A DNA stretch of 64,000 bases from Gammaproteobacteria bacterium (GCA_016874095.1 VGVH01000007.1:55001-119000); one strand, 5' to 3'. Positions 36,212 to 46,200 are shown, numbered from the stretch's first letter. Numbers and translations: made by a program. Notes: generated by a model from the letters alone, not told the origin.

Positions 36212-36318
36212 TTCAGTCCCTGGAACAAGCCTTTGCGCCACTTTCGGCAGGGGCCATTACTTGCCATAACCCTAATGCGCCAGAGCCGCAGAGTAAAGGG
36301 AGGCATCTCCGACTCACC

Positions 36319-37014
36319 GTGAACCAAATCACGGAAAAACTCGCAGCTTTGCGTAATCGAGTGACGCGTGCGGCAGCATCCTCAGGGAGGCCCGCTGCGA
36401 GTGTGACAGTCGTCGCTGTTACCAAGTCGCAGCCACCGGAATCGGTGCGCGCGGCCTTCGATGCCGGATTGACCGAATTCGGCGAGAACTACGTGCAGGA
36501 AGCCCTCGCGAAGATCGCGACCGCACCACGGGATGCCGTGTGGCACTGCATCGGCGGCCTGCAGGCGAACAAGACCCGACCCGCGGCCGAGCGATTCACC
36601 TGGGTGCAGACCGTGGCGAGTGCCAGGATCGCCGAACGCCTGTCGCAGCAGCGACCCTACTATGCAGGCGACCTGCAGGTCTGCCTGCAGCTTGCGCCGG
36701 AGGCGGCGGGCGACAGAAGCGGCGTGCTCGCCGCGGAACTGGCCGCCCTCGCCGCGGTTGTCGCGGGCCTGCCGCGCCTGAAGCTCCGCGGCATCATGTT
36801 CATGCCGCGAGCCGACCTCGACCCCGCGGCACTGCGCAAGGAATTCGCGCGTGCGCGCGCCGTGTTCGACGCACTGCGCACCGCCGGCCATGGAGTCGAT
36901 ACGCTGTCCATGGGCATGTCGGGCGATTTCGAGCTTGCGATTGCCGAAGGCAGTACCATGGTGCGCATCGGCACGACGCTTTTCGGCGAACGGCAGAAGA
37001 CACGGGCGGAATGA
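36319..37014 (+). CDS. yggS: YggS/PLPBP family pyridoxal phosphate homeostasis protein
   Basis: 231 residues, GTG start. An alanine-racemase-like single domain with the PLP lysine in VVAVTKSQP, then GENYVQEALAK, WHCIGGLQANK and MGMSGDFELAIAEGSTMVRI. It buffers PLP and amino acid pools and has no known catalytic activity. The proC start follows after 1 nt, an arrangement found across bacteria. Confidence 0.96.
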   Translation: MNQITEKLAALRNRVTRAAASSGRPAASVTVVAVTKSQPPESVRAAFDAGLTEFGENYVQEALAKIATAPRDAVWHCIGGLQANKTRPAAERFTWVQTVASARIAERLSQQRPYYAGDLQVCLQLAPEAAGDRSGVLAAELAALAAVVAGLPRLKLRGIMFMPRADLDPAALRKEFARARAVFDALRTAGHGVDTLSMGMSGDFELAIAEGSTMVRIGTTLFGERQKTRAE

Positions 37015-37015
37015 A

Positions 37016-37846
37016 GTGAGCCACGACAAACTGAGGATCGGCTTCATCGGTGGCGGCAACATGGCGCAGGCCATCGTCGGCGGGCTGCTGCAAGCCGGCC
37101 ATGTCCCCTCGTTGATCAGCATCTCGGAGCCGCAGGAGTCCGCACGCCGCAGGCTTGCCGCACTCGCCGGCGGACTCGCGCTCGGCACCGACAATGCAGC
37201 TGTGGCCGGCTCGGCCGACGTGCTGGTGCTGGCGGTCAAGCCACAGGTCATGTCGGCAGTGCTGCCAGCCATCGCAGCCGCATCCCGCCCGGACGGGCAA
37301 CTCGTCGTTTCCGTCGCAGCGGGCATTCCGATCGCCACGCTGGCAGCAGCGTTCGGGAGCGCTGCCGCGATCGTGCGCATCATGCCCAATCAGCCGGCGC
37401 TGGTCGGTGCCGGCATGTCCGTGCTGGCAGCCCGCACGGGGACGGGCGCCGCCTGCCGGGCCCGCGCGCAATACGTCGCGGAAACGACCGGCAAGGCGCT
37501 GTGGATCGCCGACGAGTCGCTGATGGATGCCGTTACCGCAGTATCGGGCAGCGGTCCGGCCTACTTCTACCTGCTCATGGAAGTCATGGAACAGACCGCC
37601 CGTGAACTCGGTTTGCCCGCCGATGCCGCCGCCGCGATGGTGCGACAAACCGCGCTGGGCGCCGCGATTTCGGCCGGCAGCGTTGGCGCCGATCTCGCGG
37701 CCCTGCGTGCCAGCGTGACGTCACCCGGGGGCACGACGGCAGCGGCGCTTGCCGTCATGGATCAGGCGTCGTTGCGGGAGACCGTCCGCCGCGCGATCGT
37801 TGCCGCACGCGATCGCGGCGCCGAACTTGGCCGCAGCGTGCGCTGA
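37016..37846 (+). CDS. proC: Pyrroline-5-carboxylate reductase
   Basis: 276 residues from GTG 37016. Rossmann motif IGFIGGGNMAQAIVGGLL, then VLAVKPQVM, and the C-terminal signature AVSGSGPAYFYLLMEVMEQT, then SPGGTTAAALAVMDQ. It makes proline from pyrroline-5-carboxylate with NAD(P)H. It is 1 nt after yggS and 26 nt before yggT. Confidence 0.97.
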   Translation: MSHDKLRIGFIGGGNMAQAIVGGLLQAGHVPSLISISEPQESARRRLAALAGGLALGTDNAAVAGSADVLVLAVKPQVMSAVLPAIAAASRPDGQLVVSVAAGIPIATLAAAFGSAAAIVRIMPNQPALVGAGMSVLAARTGTGAACRARAQYVAETTGKALWIADESLMDAVTAVSGSGPAYFYLLMEVMEQTARELGLPADAAAAMVRQTALGAAISAGSVGADLAALRASVTSPGGTTAAALAVMDQASLRETVRRAIVAARDRGAELGRSVR

Positions 37847-37872
37847 ACCAACACCCGGGGAGACCGTCCGCC

Positions 37873-38427
37873 ATGCAGAGCGCCCTGATCTTCGTACTCC
37901 AGACGCTGCTCGACCTTTACATCGTCACCTTCTTCCTGCGCGTCGTGCTGGCCTGGACCCGTGCCGATTTCCGCAATCCGCTCGCGCAATTCATCATCAA
38001 GGTCACCAACCCGCTGGTCATCCCGGCACGACGCCTGATCCCGTCGATCGGCGGACTGGATACGGCGACGCTCGTCGTCATGTTCCTGTTGCAGGTGGCC
38101 GCCACTGCGCTGCTCGCCAGTGTCGGCTGCGGGGCCGTCGCAGAACCGGCCCAGCTCGTCCTGACGGCCGGACTGCGGCTGGTGCACCTGGTGCTCAGCA
38201 CCTATACCTACCTGATTCTCATCTACGTCGTCGCAAGTTGGGTGTCTCCCGGCGGCTACAATCCCGCCATCGCGATGCTGTCGGGGGTGGTGGAGCCGGT
38301 GATTGCGCCGTTCCGCCGGGTCATCCCGGCCATCGGCGGCATGGACCTCTCGCCGCTCTTCGCGATCCTGCTCGTGCAGGCCCTGAAAATAGCCATCCCT
38401 GCCGCCAGGCTCTGCACCGCCTTCTGA
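37873..38427 (+). CDS. yggT: YggT family integral membrane protein
   Basis: 184 residues with two YggT repeats. Each has a membrane segment and an RRLIPSIGGLD / RRVIPAIGGMDLSPL motif, the duplicated form common in gammaproteobacteria. GGGGAG precedes the ATG by 9 nt. Function is not established; it is consistently next to proC/yggS. Confidence 0.93.
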   Translation: MQSALIFVLQTLLDLYIVTFFLRVVLAWTRADFRNPLAQFIIKVTNPLVIPARRLIPSIGGLDTATLVVMFLLQVAATALLASVGCGAVAEPAQLVLTAGLRLVHLVLSTYTYLILIYVVASWVSPGGYNPAIAMLSGVVEPVIAPFRRVIPAIGGMDLSPLFAILLVQALKIAIPAARLCTAF

Positions 38428-38441
38428 TCCTCCCGCTGCAT

Positions 38442-38472
38442 TTGCACGGGCACGCCGCAGCTGGTTTATAGT
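38442..38472 (+). promoter_or_regulatory. Putative promoter of the DUF4426 gene
   Basis: TATAGT at 38467-38472, with TTGCAC at 38442-38447 and a long 19-bp spacer, 32 nt before the ATG. Modest match only. Confidence 0.4.
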
Positions 38473-38504
38473 CAGGGCAGCCCCAGCTGCGGAGCTACAC
38501 GGCC

Positions 38505-39005
38505 ATGAAGAAGATCCTGAGCGCTCTTGCCGTCGTCCTCGCCATGCTTGCCGGCTGCAGCCGCGAGGGCGATGCACCCGCCGGCACCGCAGCGCCTGCC
38601 GGCAGGCCCCAGGCGGAAGCGGCAGGTGTGGCCTCGAAGGACTTCGGCGACTACGTCGTCCACTTCAACGCCATTTCGACGGATCAGCTCACGCCCGAGG
38701 TGGCGCAGGCCTACAACATCGTTCGCAGCCGCAACCGCGCATTGCTCAACGTCTCCATCGTGAAGAAGATCGAAGGCACGCCTGGACAGCCCGTCGGCGG
38801 CAGCGTCGCCGCGCTGGTGGCTAATGACACCGGTCAGGTCAAGGATGCGCGGTTGCGTGAAATCCGCGAGGGTGAGGCCGTCTATTACATCGCGGACTTC
38901 GCCGTGTCGAACGCCGAGACGCTGGTGTTCACGGTCGATGCCACGCCCATCAACGAGGCCGGGCGGTTCAGCGTCCGGTTCACCCGCACGTTCTACGGAG
39001 ATTAG
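38505..39005 (+). CDS. DUF4426 family lipoprotein
   Basis: 166 residues. Lipoprotein signal KKILSALAVVLAMLAGC (Cys18). An Ala/Gly-rich spacer leads to the DUF4426 domain (FGDYVVHFNAISTDQLTPEV, RALLNVSIVKK, and FSVRFTRTFYGD at the very end). The family is periplasmic and uncharacterised and often sits with the yggS-proC-yggT block. Ends 6 nt from a convergent hydrolase gene. Confidence 0.88.
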   Translation: MKKILSALAVVLAMLAGCSREGDAPAGTAAPAGRPQAEAAGVASKDFGDYVVHFNAISTDQLTPEVAQAYNIVRSRNRALLNVSIVKKIEGTPGQPVGGSVAALVANDTGQVKDARLREIREGEAVYYIADFAVSNAETLVFTVDATPINEAGRFSVRFTRTFYGD

Positions 39006-39010
39006 GCCGC

Positions 39011-39652
39011 TCAGGCGCCCAGGTGACGCACGATGGTCCGGCGCAGCTGCGTCAGGCTGCCGTGGAAGAAGTGATCAACGCCAGGCAGGAGCTCGAAGTC
39101 CGGGCGTGGATGCAGTTCACCGACCCAGGCCTCCACCTCGTCGGCGGCGACGACGCCATCGGCGTCTCCCACCACAACCAACCAGGGGCAGCCAGGATGA
39201 CGGCCGCCGAGCAGAGCTCGCGCGCGATCAGGCGGTGGTGCAATGGCCACGAGCCGGGCCGGCTGCGCCGTCACGGCCGCACGGCAGGCGACGGTCGCGC
39301 CGAAAGAAAAACCCGCGAGGGTCAGTTCGGAACCCGGGTAACGTGAGCGCAGCCAGGCACAGGCGGCCAGGGCATCCTCGCTTTCGCCGATACCCTCGTC
39401 ATAGCTGCCTTCGCTGGCACCCACGCCGCGGAAATTGAACCGCAGCACCGGCGCACCGAGATCCATCATCGCGAGGGCGACGGTATGGACGACCTTGTTC
39501 AACATCGATCCGTGGTGCAGCGGGTGCGGGTGACAGATGACGGCGATCCGCCGGAAACCGGCGGCCTCTGGAATCTCCAGCAGTGCCTCGAGCACGCCGG
39601 CGGGACCGTTGATACTGAGCGCTTCCTTGGTGATGGCCGGGTGATGTGTCAC
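39011..39652 (-). CDS. Cytoplasmic alpha/beta hydrolase
   Basis: 213 residues of compact alpha/beta hydrolase. Nucleophile elbow GFSFGA (Ser), oxyanion region CHPHPLHHGSMLNK, FNFRGVGASEGSYDEG, acid in VVVGDADGVV, and catalytic His in VDHFFHGSL. It has no signal peptide. Similar proteins are annotated as thioesterase/dienelactone-like or CocE/NonD-type. The substrate is unknown. Confidence 0.88.
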   Translation of the reverse strand: MTHHPAITKEALSINGPAGVLEALLEIPEAAGFRRIAVICHPHPLHHGSMLNKVVHTVALAMMDLGAPVLRFNFRGVGASEGSYDEGIGESEDALAACAWLRSRYPGSELTLAGFSFGATVACRAAVTAQPARLVAIAPPPDRARALLGGRHPGCPWLVVVGDADGVVAADEVEAWVGELHPRPDFELLPGVDHFFHGSLTQLRRTIVRHLGA

Positions 39653-39724
39653 GGTGCGGATTATAGGCTTGCCCGGAGGGAGGGTTTACGAAGCCGGCCC
39701 TGACAGCCAGAATGGATCGCAACG

Positions 39725-40351
39725 ATGAAACTTTCCTCCGCAAGCTTCCGTCACAACGAGCCCATTCCCGGCCATTGCGCGTTCGGCATCCCGGACGGCG
39801 CCGGCAGGATGAAGCTCGGCCAGAACCGCAATCCGCAGCTTTCATGGAGCGGTATTCCGGCCACGGCCAGGTCGCTGGTCCTCCTGTGCATCGACATCGA
39901 CGTGCCTTCGTCGCTGGACAACTTCAACAAGGACGGGAAGGTGATCGCAGCGGACCTGCCGCGCGTCGAGTTCTGTCACTGGGCGGTCGTGGACATACCG
40001 CCGCGCGACGGCAGCATCGCCGAGGGCGAAAGTTCCGACGGCATCACGCCGCGGGGCAAGAAGAATCCGCCGGGTCCGCCAGACTCGCGCCAGGGAATCA
40101 ACGAATACACCGACTTCATGGCAGCTGATCCGGACATGGCGGGCGACTACTACGGCTATGAAGGTCCCTGCTCGCCCTGGAACGACGAGCGCCGGCACCG
40201 CTACGTGTTCACGCTCTATGCGACGGATCTCGACCGCTGCCCGGTCGAGGGCCGGTTCGGCGGCGCCGACGTGCTGAAGGCCATCCGCGGTCATGTGCTG
40301 GCCGAAGCGTCGATCACCGGTACCTACACCCTCAACACCAGGATGTTGTAG
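39725..40351 (+). CDS. YbhB/YbcL (PEBP-like) family protein
   Basis: 208 residues. Phosphatidylethanolamine-binding-protein-like fold with NPQLSWSGIPATARSLVLLC, the CDID-type core here CIDIDVPSS, and FCHWAVVDIPP. GPCSPWNDERRHRYVFTLYA follows near the ligand pocket. Bacterial members lack a firm function. The ATG of the next gene lies 8 nt beyond its stop, within a short ATGTTG/CAACAT inverted repeat. Confidence 0.88.
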   Translation: MKLSSASFRHNEPIPGHCAFGIPDGAGRMKLGQNRNPQLSWSGIPATARSLVLLCIDIDVPSSLDNFNKDGKVIAADLPRVEFCHWAVVDIPPRDGSIAEGESSDGITPRGKKNPPGPPDSRQGINEYTDFMAADPDMAGDYYGYEGPCSPWNDERRHRYVFTLYATDLDRCPVEGRFGGADVLKAIRGHVLAEASITGTYTLNTRML

Positions 40352-40358
40352 CAACAAC

Positions 40359-41339
40359 ATGCAAAGAGCCGCGTTCGCCGTCCTGATGCTGCTCAGCGCT
40401 GCCTGCACGACGCCACCGGCGCGCATCGACAGCTCCCGGCTCTACGATCCGCCACGCCAGGCGCTGGCGGTATCGGTCGACGACAGCCTGACCCTTGCTG
40501 CGGCCGACGGGCGTCCCGTGCCGCTGCGACTGGTCTACCCGCAGGGCGAAGGCACCTGGCCACTCATCCTGTTCTCTCACGGCATGTTCTCGTCGAACGA
40601 CATGTACATGCCGATCCTCGAACACTGGGCCGCCAGCGGCTACGTCGTGGCTGCCCCGAACCATCTCGACGCGAAGGCGCTCTGGCAGCCGAAGCGCAAC
40701 GACGACGTCGAGGAACTGTCGGCCAGCCGCGCCGCTGACCTCGCGCTGATCATGGACTCGCTGGATCGCGTGACGGCCGCGGTGCCCGCGCTCGCCGGCC
40801 GCGTCCGCCCACCCCCGTATGCCGCGGCGGGCCACTCGATGGGCACCTACATCGCCATGCTCCAGGGCGGGCTGCGAACGCGGAACCCGAACACGAAGGC
40901 GGTCATCGGCTATCCGGACCGGCGCATCGGCTTCATCGTGATGTCGAGCGACCCCGGCAAGATGGCGCTCATGCCGGAGAATCTCTGGACCGGTGCCGGC
41001 GTTCCGACCTTCATGACCACCGGCACGAAGGACTACGGTACCTCCGGCAAGGGGCGCAGGCCCGCCGACTACACGATGGAGATGCTGCCGGCGGACGCTG
41101 CGGCGGACGGCAGGCGTTTCCGCGTGCTGCTCGAGAACGGCGACCACTACTACGGCGGGCTCGTGCACCGGGCCCCGAAGGACGTCGCCCCGGATGCAGA
41201 GGGACTGCGCATCTTCCTGACGCTGTCGACCGCATTCCTCGACGCCTTCGCCAAGGAAGACGAAAGCGCACTACGCTACTTGCGCAACGTCGATGTTGCG
41301 GCCGCGACTGCCCGCCGCGCGTCGCTTACCGTGGAGTGA
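40359..41339 (+). CDS. Alpha/beta hydrolase lipoprotein
   Basis: 326 residues. Lipoprotein signal [12 protein letters not shown] (Cys16). The hydrolase domain has [15 protein letters not shown], the nucleophile elbow AAGHSMGTY and the His region [12 protein letters not shown]. It resembles dienelactone hydrolase/PAF-acetylhydrolase-like exported proteins. Its last 14 nt overlap the convergent end of htpG. Substrate unknown. Confidence 0.85.
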   Translation: MQRAAFAVLMLLSAACTTPPARIDSSRLYDPPRQALAVSVDDSLTLAAADGRPVPLRLVYPQGEGTWPLILFSHGMFSSNDMYMPILEHWAASGYVVAAPNHLDAKALWQPKRNDDVEELSASRAADLALIMDSLDRVTAAVPALAGRVRPPPYAAAGHSMGTYIAMLQGGLRTRNPNTKAVIGYPDRRIGFIVMSSDPGKMALMPENLWTGAGVPTFMTTGTKDYGTSGKGRRPADYTMEMLPADAAADGRRFRVLLENGDHYYGGLVHRAPKDVAPDAEGLRIFLTLSTAFLDAFAKEDESALRYLRNVDVAAATARRASLTVE

Positions 41340-43209
41340 CGTCGCCGACGAGGAGCCGGTTGAGTCGCTGGACGAACGCGCCGGGGTCACGCAACGCGCG
41401 CCCTTCCGCCAGCGCTGCCTGGTCGAACAGGACGCGGGCGATGTCGGCGAATTTAGCCTCGTCCCGCTCGGCATCGAGCCGCTGTACCAGCGCGTGTGCC
41501 GGATTGATCTCGAGGATCGGCTGCGAATCCGGCACATTCTGGCCAGAAGCGGCGAGGATGCGGCGCATCTGCGGCCCCATGTCGAAGTCGCCGAAGGCCA
41601 GACAGGCAGGCGAGTCGGTAAGCCGATCCGTCACGCGTACATCCTGGGTCTCGTCACCGAACACGGCTTTCAGCCGCTCGACCAGCCCGGCATGCGCTGC
41701 CTTCTCGGTCTCTGTCTTCTTCGCGGTATCGCCGCCGACGTCGCCGGGATCGAGCTCGCCGCGACGTACGTCGCGGAACTCCAGCTCGGCGAATTCCGCA
41801 AGGTGGGCCGTCACCCACTCGTCGATGGGATCGGTAAGCAACAGCACTTCGATGCCCTTGCTGCGAAAGATCTCGAGCTGCGGACTGGACTTCGCGGCCG
41901 CGAGACTCTCGGCCGTGACGAACCAGATGTGCTTCTGCCCTTCGGCCTTGCCGGCTGCGTAATCAGCAAGGCTGCGGTCCGGGTCATCGCCCGCGCTGCG
42001 CGTGCTCGTGAAGCGCAGCAGTCTGGCGATGCGCTCACGATTGCCGTGATCCTCGGCCGGTCCTTCCTTCAATACGCGCCCGAACTCCTTCCATACGGTC
42101 CGGTACTTGTCCGGCTCGTCGGTGGCCAGCTTTTCGAGCATTTCGAGCACGCGCCGCGTGAGCCCCGAGCGTATGGCGTCGACCTCCGGGTCCTGCTGCA
42201 GGATTTCACGCGATACGTTCAGGGACAGGCCGTCCGCATCGACCACGCCACGCATGAAGCGCAGGTACAGCGGCAGGAACTGCTGGGCGTCGTCCAGAAT
42301 GAAGACGCGGCGTACGTAGAGCTTCAGCCCGCGCGGCTTCTCGCGATTCCACATGTCGAAGGGAGCGCTGCCCGGCACGTACAGCAGGCTGGTGTAGACG
42401 CGCTTGCCCTCCACCCGGTTGTGGCTCCAGGCGAGTGGTTCGGCGATGTCGTGGGCGACGTGCTTGTAGAAACCCTTGTAGTCGTCGTCCGTCAGCTCGC
42501 TCTTCGGTCGCGCCCACAGGGCCTTGGCGGCGTTGACTGCCTCTTCGGCGGCGTCGCCATCGGCCGGCGCGGCCTTCTTCATGAGGATGGGAAAGGCGAT
42601 GTGGTCGGAGTACTTGCGGATCAGCGAGCGGATGCGGAAATCCCCGGCGAATTCCCTGGCATCCTTACGCAGGTGGAGGATCACCTGCGTGCCGCGCCCC
42701 GGGCACTCCACGCTCTCGACGCTGAACTCACCGTCACCGGCCGATTCCCAGCGCACGCCTTTGGTCGCTGCAAGTCCTGCGCGACGTGTGACAACGACAA
42801 CGCGGTCGGCGACGGTGAATGCCGAATAGAAGCCCACGCCGAACTGGCCGATGAGGTTCACATCCGCCCGGGCATCGCCGCTCAACCGGCCGAGAAAGTC
42901 CGCCGTGCCGGACCTGGCGATGGTACCCAGCTGTTGAACGACATCCTCCTTCGACATGCCGATGCCGTTGTCGCTGATCGTGATGGTGCCCGCGTCTGCG
43001 TCGGGTTCGATGCGGATACGCAACGCGGCGTCGTCCGCCAGGAGCTCCGGTGTCGCGATGGCCTCGAAGCGGAGCTTGTCGAGCGCATCGGAGGCATTGG
43101 AAACCAGCTCCCGGAGAAAGATCTCCCGATTGCTGTAGAGGGAGTGGATCATCAGGTGAAGCAGCTGCTTCACCTCGGCCTGGAAGCCATGGGTCTCTCG
43201 CGTCGTCAT
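41326..43209 (-). CDS. htpG: Chaperone HtpG (Hsp90)
   Basis: 627 residues. GHKL ATPase N-domain: [49 protein letters not shown], and [10 protein letters not shown]. The middle domain begins with [20 protein letters not shown], and [11 protein letters not shown] follows. Length matches E. coli HtpG (624). A cytoplasmic dimeric chaperone. Convergent with the hydrolase lipoprotein gene. Confidence 0.97.
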
Positions 43210-43342
43210 CGCGGCATACCGTTTCTGGAGCTGCCCGGACCGCGGGCCCGGTACCCGGGGACAGCCCGGGGCGGCGAATTAATAGGGACTCGCCCGGCGG
43301 ATTTCAAGCCATCCGCGACGAAAGGGTAGCGGCCGAAACGAT

Positions 43343-43498
43343 TCAGACGATATCGAGACGCAGGGCGACGACGAGCAGCAGCACGGCAATGAGGCAGGCC
43401 AGCACCCGCGGCCCGCCATAGCCCGCGCAGACCAGCCGCGCGGCGCTGGCAAGGCCGTCGAGAGTGTCCAGCCAGCGCAGCGGGCTTTCCGGTCGCAT
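43343..43498 (-). CDS. Small single-pass membrane protein (51 aa)
   Basis: Starts MRPESPLRWLDTLDG and ends in a hydrophobic helix (RVLACLIAVLLLVVALRLDI) next to the C-terminus. This suggests a tail-anchored or single-span microprotein. It lies 17 nt downstream of another small same-strand gene and upstream of htpG. No family recognised. Support is the membrane helix and operon-like spacing only. Confidence 0.4.
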   Translation of the reverse strand: MRPESPLRWLDTLDGLASAARLVCAGYGGPRVLACLIAVLLLVVALRLDIV

Positions 43499-43515
43499 GC
43501 GCCGGCGCTATCCGT

Positions 43516-43704
43516 TCAGCGGCTGCGGCCGGAACGCAAGACGTAGAGGTTCGGGCGCTCCGGTGTGGCATCGCCGCACTCCGGCAGGCCCTGCTCGCTG
43601 GCGAGCCGGCGGCGCACACCCTCGAGGGCGCGTTCAACCCAGGCCCTGCGATTGCGGGTCTCCGGATTGCGGATGATTTCTTCCTGATCTTCCCTGTCTG
43701 ACAT
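43516..43704 (-). CDS. Small hypothetical protein (62 aa)
   Basis: Starts MSDREDQEEIIRNPETRNRR. Charged and probably helical, with WVERALEGVRRRLASEQG, then a C-terminal PERPNLYVLRSG. No signal or membrane segment. The start is the ATG at 43704; the frame is open further upstream without a better start. Not a family I recognise. Confidence 0.45.
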   Translation of the reverse strand: MSDREDQEEIIRNPETRNRRAWVERALEGVRRRLASEQGLPECGDATPERPNLYVLRSGRSR

Positions 43705-43805
43705 GGCGGTTGGTTGCGTACTGCAATCTTCTGTTTGTGACCGGCGCGATACCGGCTGTCGGGCGCCGGTGGCCTCTCCGCCGCCCGCTCCGGACGGGTA
43801 ATCCA

Positions 43806-44111
43806 CTACTCGTGCTGCTTCCAGTCGCGGCGTATCTTCTCCGACCAGTTGCGGTAGCCCTTCCAGGTATAGAGACCCGGATCCATGTCTGCGCGACACT
43901 TGTTAGGCGACTGCACGCGGCTCAGCCAGCGGTGATAGGAGTCCCAGCCGCCGATATCCTGACCGGTGGGCGCGACCAGACCGCGGACACGACCGTTCTT
44001 CAGCGTGGATTCATAACCAGCTCTGGCGTCGCCGTCCCCGTTGCCATTCGCCGTCGCGTGAGTCGCGTCGCGATGGTCGGGGGCGAGACCGTTTTTTTTG
44101 TAATCGCTCAT
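43806..44111 (-). CDS. Hypothetical protein (101 aa)
   Basis: Starts MSDYKKNGLAPDHRDATHA. Gly/Asp-rich N-terminus and an aromatic-rich C-terminal half (GGWDSYHRWLSRVQSPNKC, DPGLYTWKGYRNWSEKIRRD). Codons 5-7 form a run of eight A on the coding strand. No signal peptide. Not recognised; the aromatic composition argues for a folded soluble protein. Confidence 0.55.
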   Translation of the reverse strand: MSDYKKNGLAPDHRDATHATANGNGDGDARAGYESTLKNGRVRGLVAPTGQDIGGWDSYHRWLSRVQSPNKCRADMDPGLYTWKGYRNWSEKIRRDWKQHE

Positions 44112-44287
44112 AGAGACTGTCCCCGTTCCTCCTCGAGAGTGGAATCAGCTTAGGATTCGAGGCGAACGGCTACGAGGAACCAAGTCACAGGGGTTCTGAT
44201 TTAACAGCCGCGTTATGCGAAACGACGCCGGTCGCAGGTGCGCAACGGAGCAGTATGCGACCCGCCTGGACCGCGGAAAGGCCCGGT

Positions 44288-45661
44288 TCAGACTGCGATT
44301 CGGTAGCAGGGCTGGTAGGTGCGCCCCGGCAATTTCATGCGCCGCTGGGCGACGAAAGCGGAAAGCAGGCGGTCCAGTCGCGTCATCAGGTCGCGGTCAC
44401 CGGAGAGCTGGAACGGACCGTGCCTCTCGATCGCGCGGATACCTTCATCCTTGACGTTGCCCGACACAATCCCCGAGAACGCCTTGCGCAGGTTGGCGGC
44501 GAGTTTCGCCGACGACTGGTTCCGATGCAGGTCGAGGCCGGCCATGCTGGCGTGCGTCGCGCGAAATGGCCGCTGGAAATCCATGTCGAGGTGCAGTCGC
44601 CAGTTGAAGTAATAGGCGTCGCTGTGCTTCTGGCGGAAGGCGTGCACGTCGCGCACGCCGATCGCCACGAGGTCGGCAAGCTCGGCCGGGTTGCCGACGC
44701 AGATCCGGTAGCGGTTGCGCGCCGCGGGGCACAGGGTGTCGGCGATGAACGCGTCGATCTGGGCGAAATACTCGCCGCTGCTGGCAGGCCCGGTGAGTAT
44801 CACCGGCAGCGGCAGTTCGCGGTTGCGTTCGTCGAGCAGCACCCCCAGCAGGAACAGGAACTCCTCCGCGGTACCGACACCACCCGGGAAGATGACGATT
44901 GCATGGGCAACGCGGGCGAATGCTTCTAGCCGCTTCTCCATGTCCGGCATGATCACCAGCTGGTTCACGATGGGGTTGGGCGATTCCGCGGCGATTATGC
45001 TCGGCTCGGTGATGCCGAGGTAGCGTCCGTCCTTGATGCGCTGTTTCGCATGGCCGATCGCAGCGCCTTTCATGGGGCCCTTCATGGCGCCACCACCGCA
45101 GCCGGTGCAGACGCTGAGCTCGCGCAGCCCCAACTCGTAACCGACGAGCTTGGAATACTCGTACTCCTCGCGGCTGATCGCGTGACCGCCCCAGCAGACG
45201 ACCAGATCAGGCTCGCCCGACCGCAGCGTGTCGGCATTGCGCAGGATGTTAAACACCGCGTTGGTGATGCCGTCGCTCGTGGCGAGGTCGAATCGGCCGC
45301 GTTCCGCCGCCTCGGAGTTGATGTATACGACGTCGCGAAGCACGGCGAACAGCAGTTCGCGTATGCCGCGGATCATGCGACCGTTGACGAACGCCTCCGG
45401 CGGCGGGTTGCGCAACGCGAGCTTCACGCCGCGGTCCTGCTGCACGATGGTGACGTCGAAGTCTTGGTACTTCTTCAGCACTTCACGCGTGTCGTCGGTC
45501 TGGCCGCCGACGTTCAGCACGGCGAGGGCGCAACAGCGCAGCATCTCGTGCTGTTCGCCCTCACCGGCGTCGCGCAACCGGTTGACCTCGTGCTGTGACA
45601 ACTGCTCGAGGCTGCCCTCCGGCATGACCTCGACGATGGTGCTTGCGACTGTACTGTCCAT
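44288..45661 (-). CDS. ppnN: Pyrimidine/purine nucleotide 5'-monophosphate nucleosidase
   Basis: 457 residues (E. coli PpnN/YgdH 454). The LOG-like nucleosidase core has CWGGHAISREEYEYSKLVGY, GCGGGAMKGPMKGA and IVIFPGGVGTAEEFLFLLG, the phosphate-binding and catalytic region. N- and C-terminal YgdH-specific extensions are present. It cleaves nucleoside monophosphates to base and ribose 5-phosphate and is (p)ppGpp-responsive in E. coli. An L,D-transpeptidase-like gene lies upstream in the same direction. Confidence 0.94.
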   Translation of the reverse strand: MDSTVASTIVEVMPEGSLEQLSQHEVNRLRDAGEGEQHEMLRCCALAVLNVGGQTDDTREVLKKYQDFDVTIVQQDRGVKLALRNPPPEAFVNGRMIRGIRELLFAVLRDVVYINSEAAERGRFDLATSDGITNAVFNILRNADTLRSGEPDLVVCWGGHAISREEYEYSKLVGYELGLRELSVCTGCGGGAMKGPMKGAAIGHAKQRIKDGRYLGITEPSIIAAESPNPIVNQLVIMPDMEKRLEAFARVAHAIVIFPGGVGTAEEFLFLLGVLLDERNRELPLPVILTGPASSGEYFAQIDAFIADTLCPAARNRYRICVGNPAELADLVAIGVRDVHAFRQKHSDAYYFNWRLHLDMDFQRPFRATHASMAGLDLHRNQSSAKLAANLRKAFSGIVSGNVKDEGIRAIERHGPFQLSGDRDLMTRLDRLLSAFVAQRRMKLPGRTYQPCYRIAV

Positions 45662-45673
45662 GAGTGACGGATC

Positions 45674-46174
45674 CTAGGGCAGGATCTCGATCGGTGTATC
45701 CGCACGGGTCATCATCCAGATGTCGATCATGTCGGCATTGCTGACCGCGATGCAGCCGTCGGTCCAGTCCATGCGCCGATAATACTCGCGCGAGTAGGTC
45801 GGGCTGTTCGGCTGGCCGTGGATCATGATGTAACCGCCGGGCGGGTCGCCGCGTTTCTTCGCCCGTGCAGTGTCCGCAGCACTGGGGTAGGACACCTTGA
45901 TCGACAGGAAGAACTCGCTGTCGGGGTTGCGGGTGGTGAGGCGGTAGCGGCCCTCCGGCGTGCGGAAATCGCCTTCCCGCTCCTTGTGACCGACCGGGTC
46001 CAGGCCGAGCGCGACCCGGAAACTGCGCAGCGTCTCGTCGCCGCGCATGAGGTAGAGCCGCCGTTCCGACTTGCGGACGACGACGTGATCCGCCATGTCG
46101 ACGTTGGTTGCCTGCAGCGGCAGGCAGAGGCCGAACAAGGCGAGTGACAGCAGCAGGCGCCTGACGATCGACAC
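45674..46174 (-). CDS. L,D-transpeptidase (YkuD) family protein, exported
   Basis: 166 residues from GTG 46174, chosen because a signal peptide follows (RRLLLSLALFGLCLPLQA). YkuD domain: VVVRKSERRLYLMRGDE, GHKEREGDFRTPEGRY, GGYIMIHGQPN and DWTDGCIAVSNADM with the catalytic cysteine. Closest to the YafK/DpaA-like small exported members. It forms or hydrolyses peptidoglycan-linked bonds in the periplasm. It sits between two other envelope or housekeeping genes on the same strand, 26 nt after the transglycosylase gene. Confidence 0.88.
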   Translation of the reverse strand: MSIVRRLLLSLALFGLCLPLQATNVDMADHVVVRKSERRLYLMRGDETLRSFRVALGLDPVGHKEREGDFRTPEGRYRLTTRNPDSEFFLSIKVSYPSAADTARAKKRGDPPGGYIMIHGQPNSPTYSREYYRRMDWTDGCIAVSNADMIDIWMMTRADTPIEILP

Positions 46175-46200
46175 GGGGAGACTTCCGGCAACTCCCGCGC

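Noticed and set aside
41293-43329. Long open frame antisense to htpG (678 codons)
   Set aside because: Complementary shadow of HtpG; composition is atypical and there is no start context or domain.
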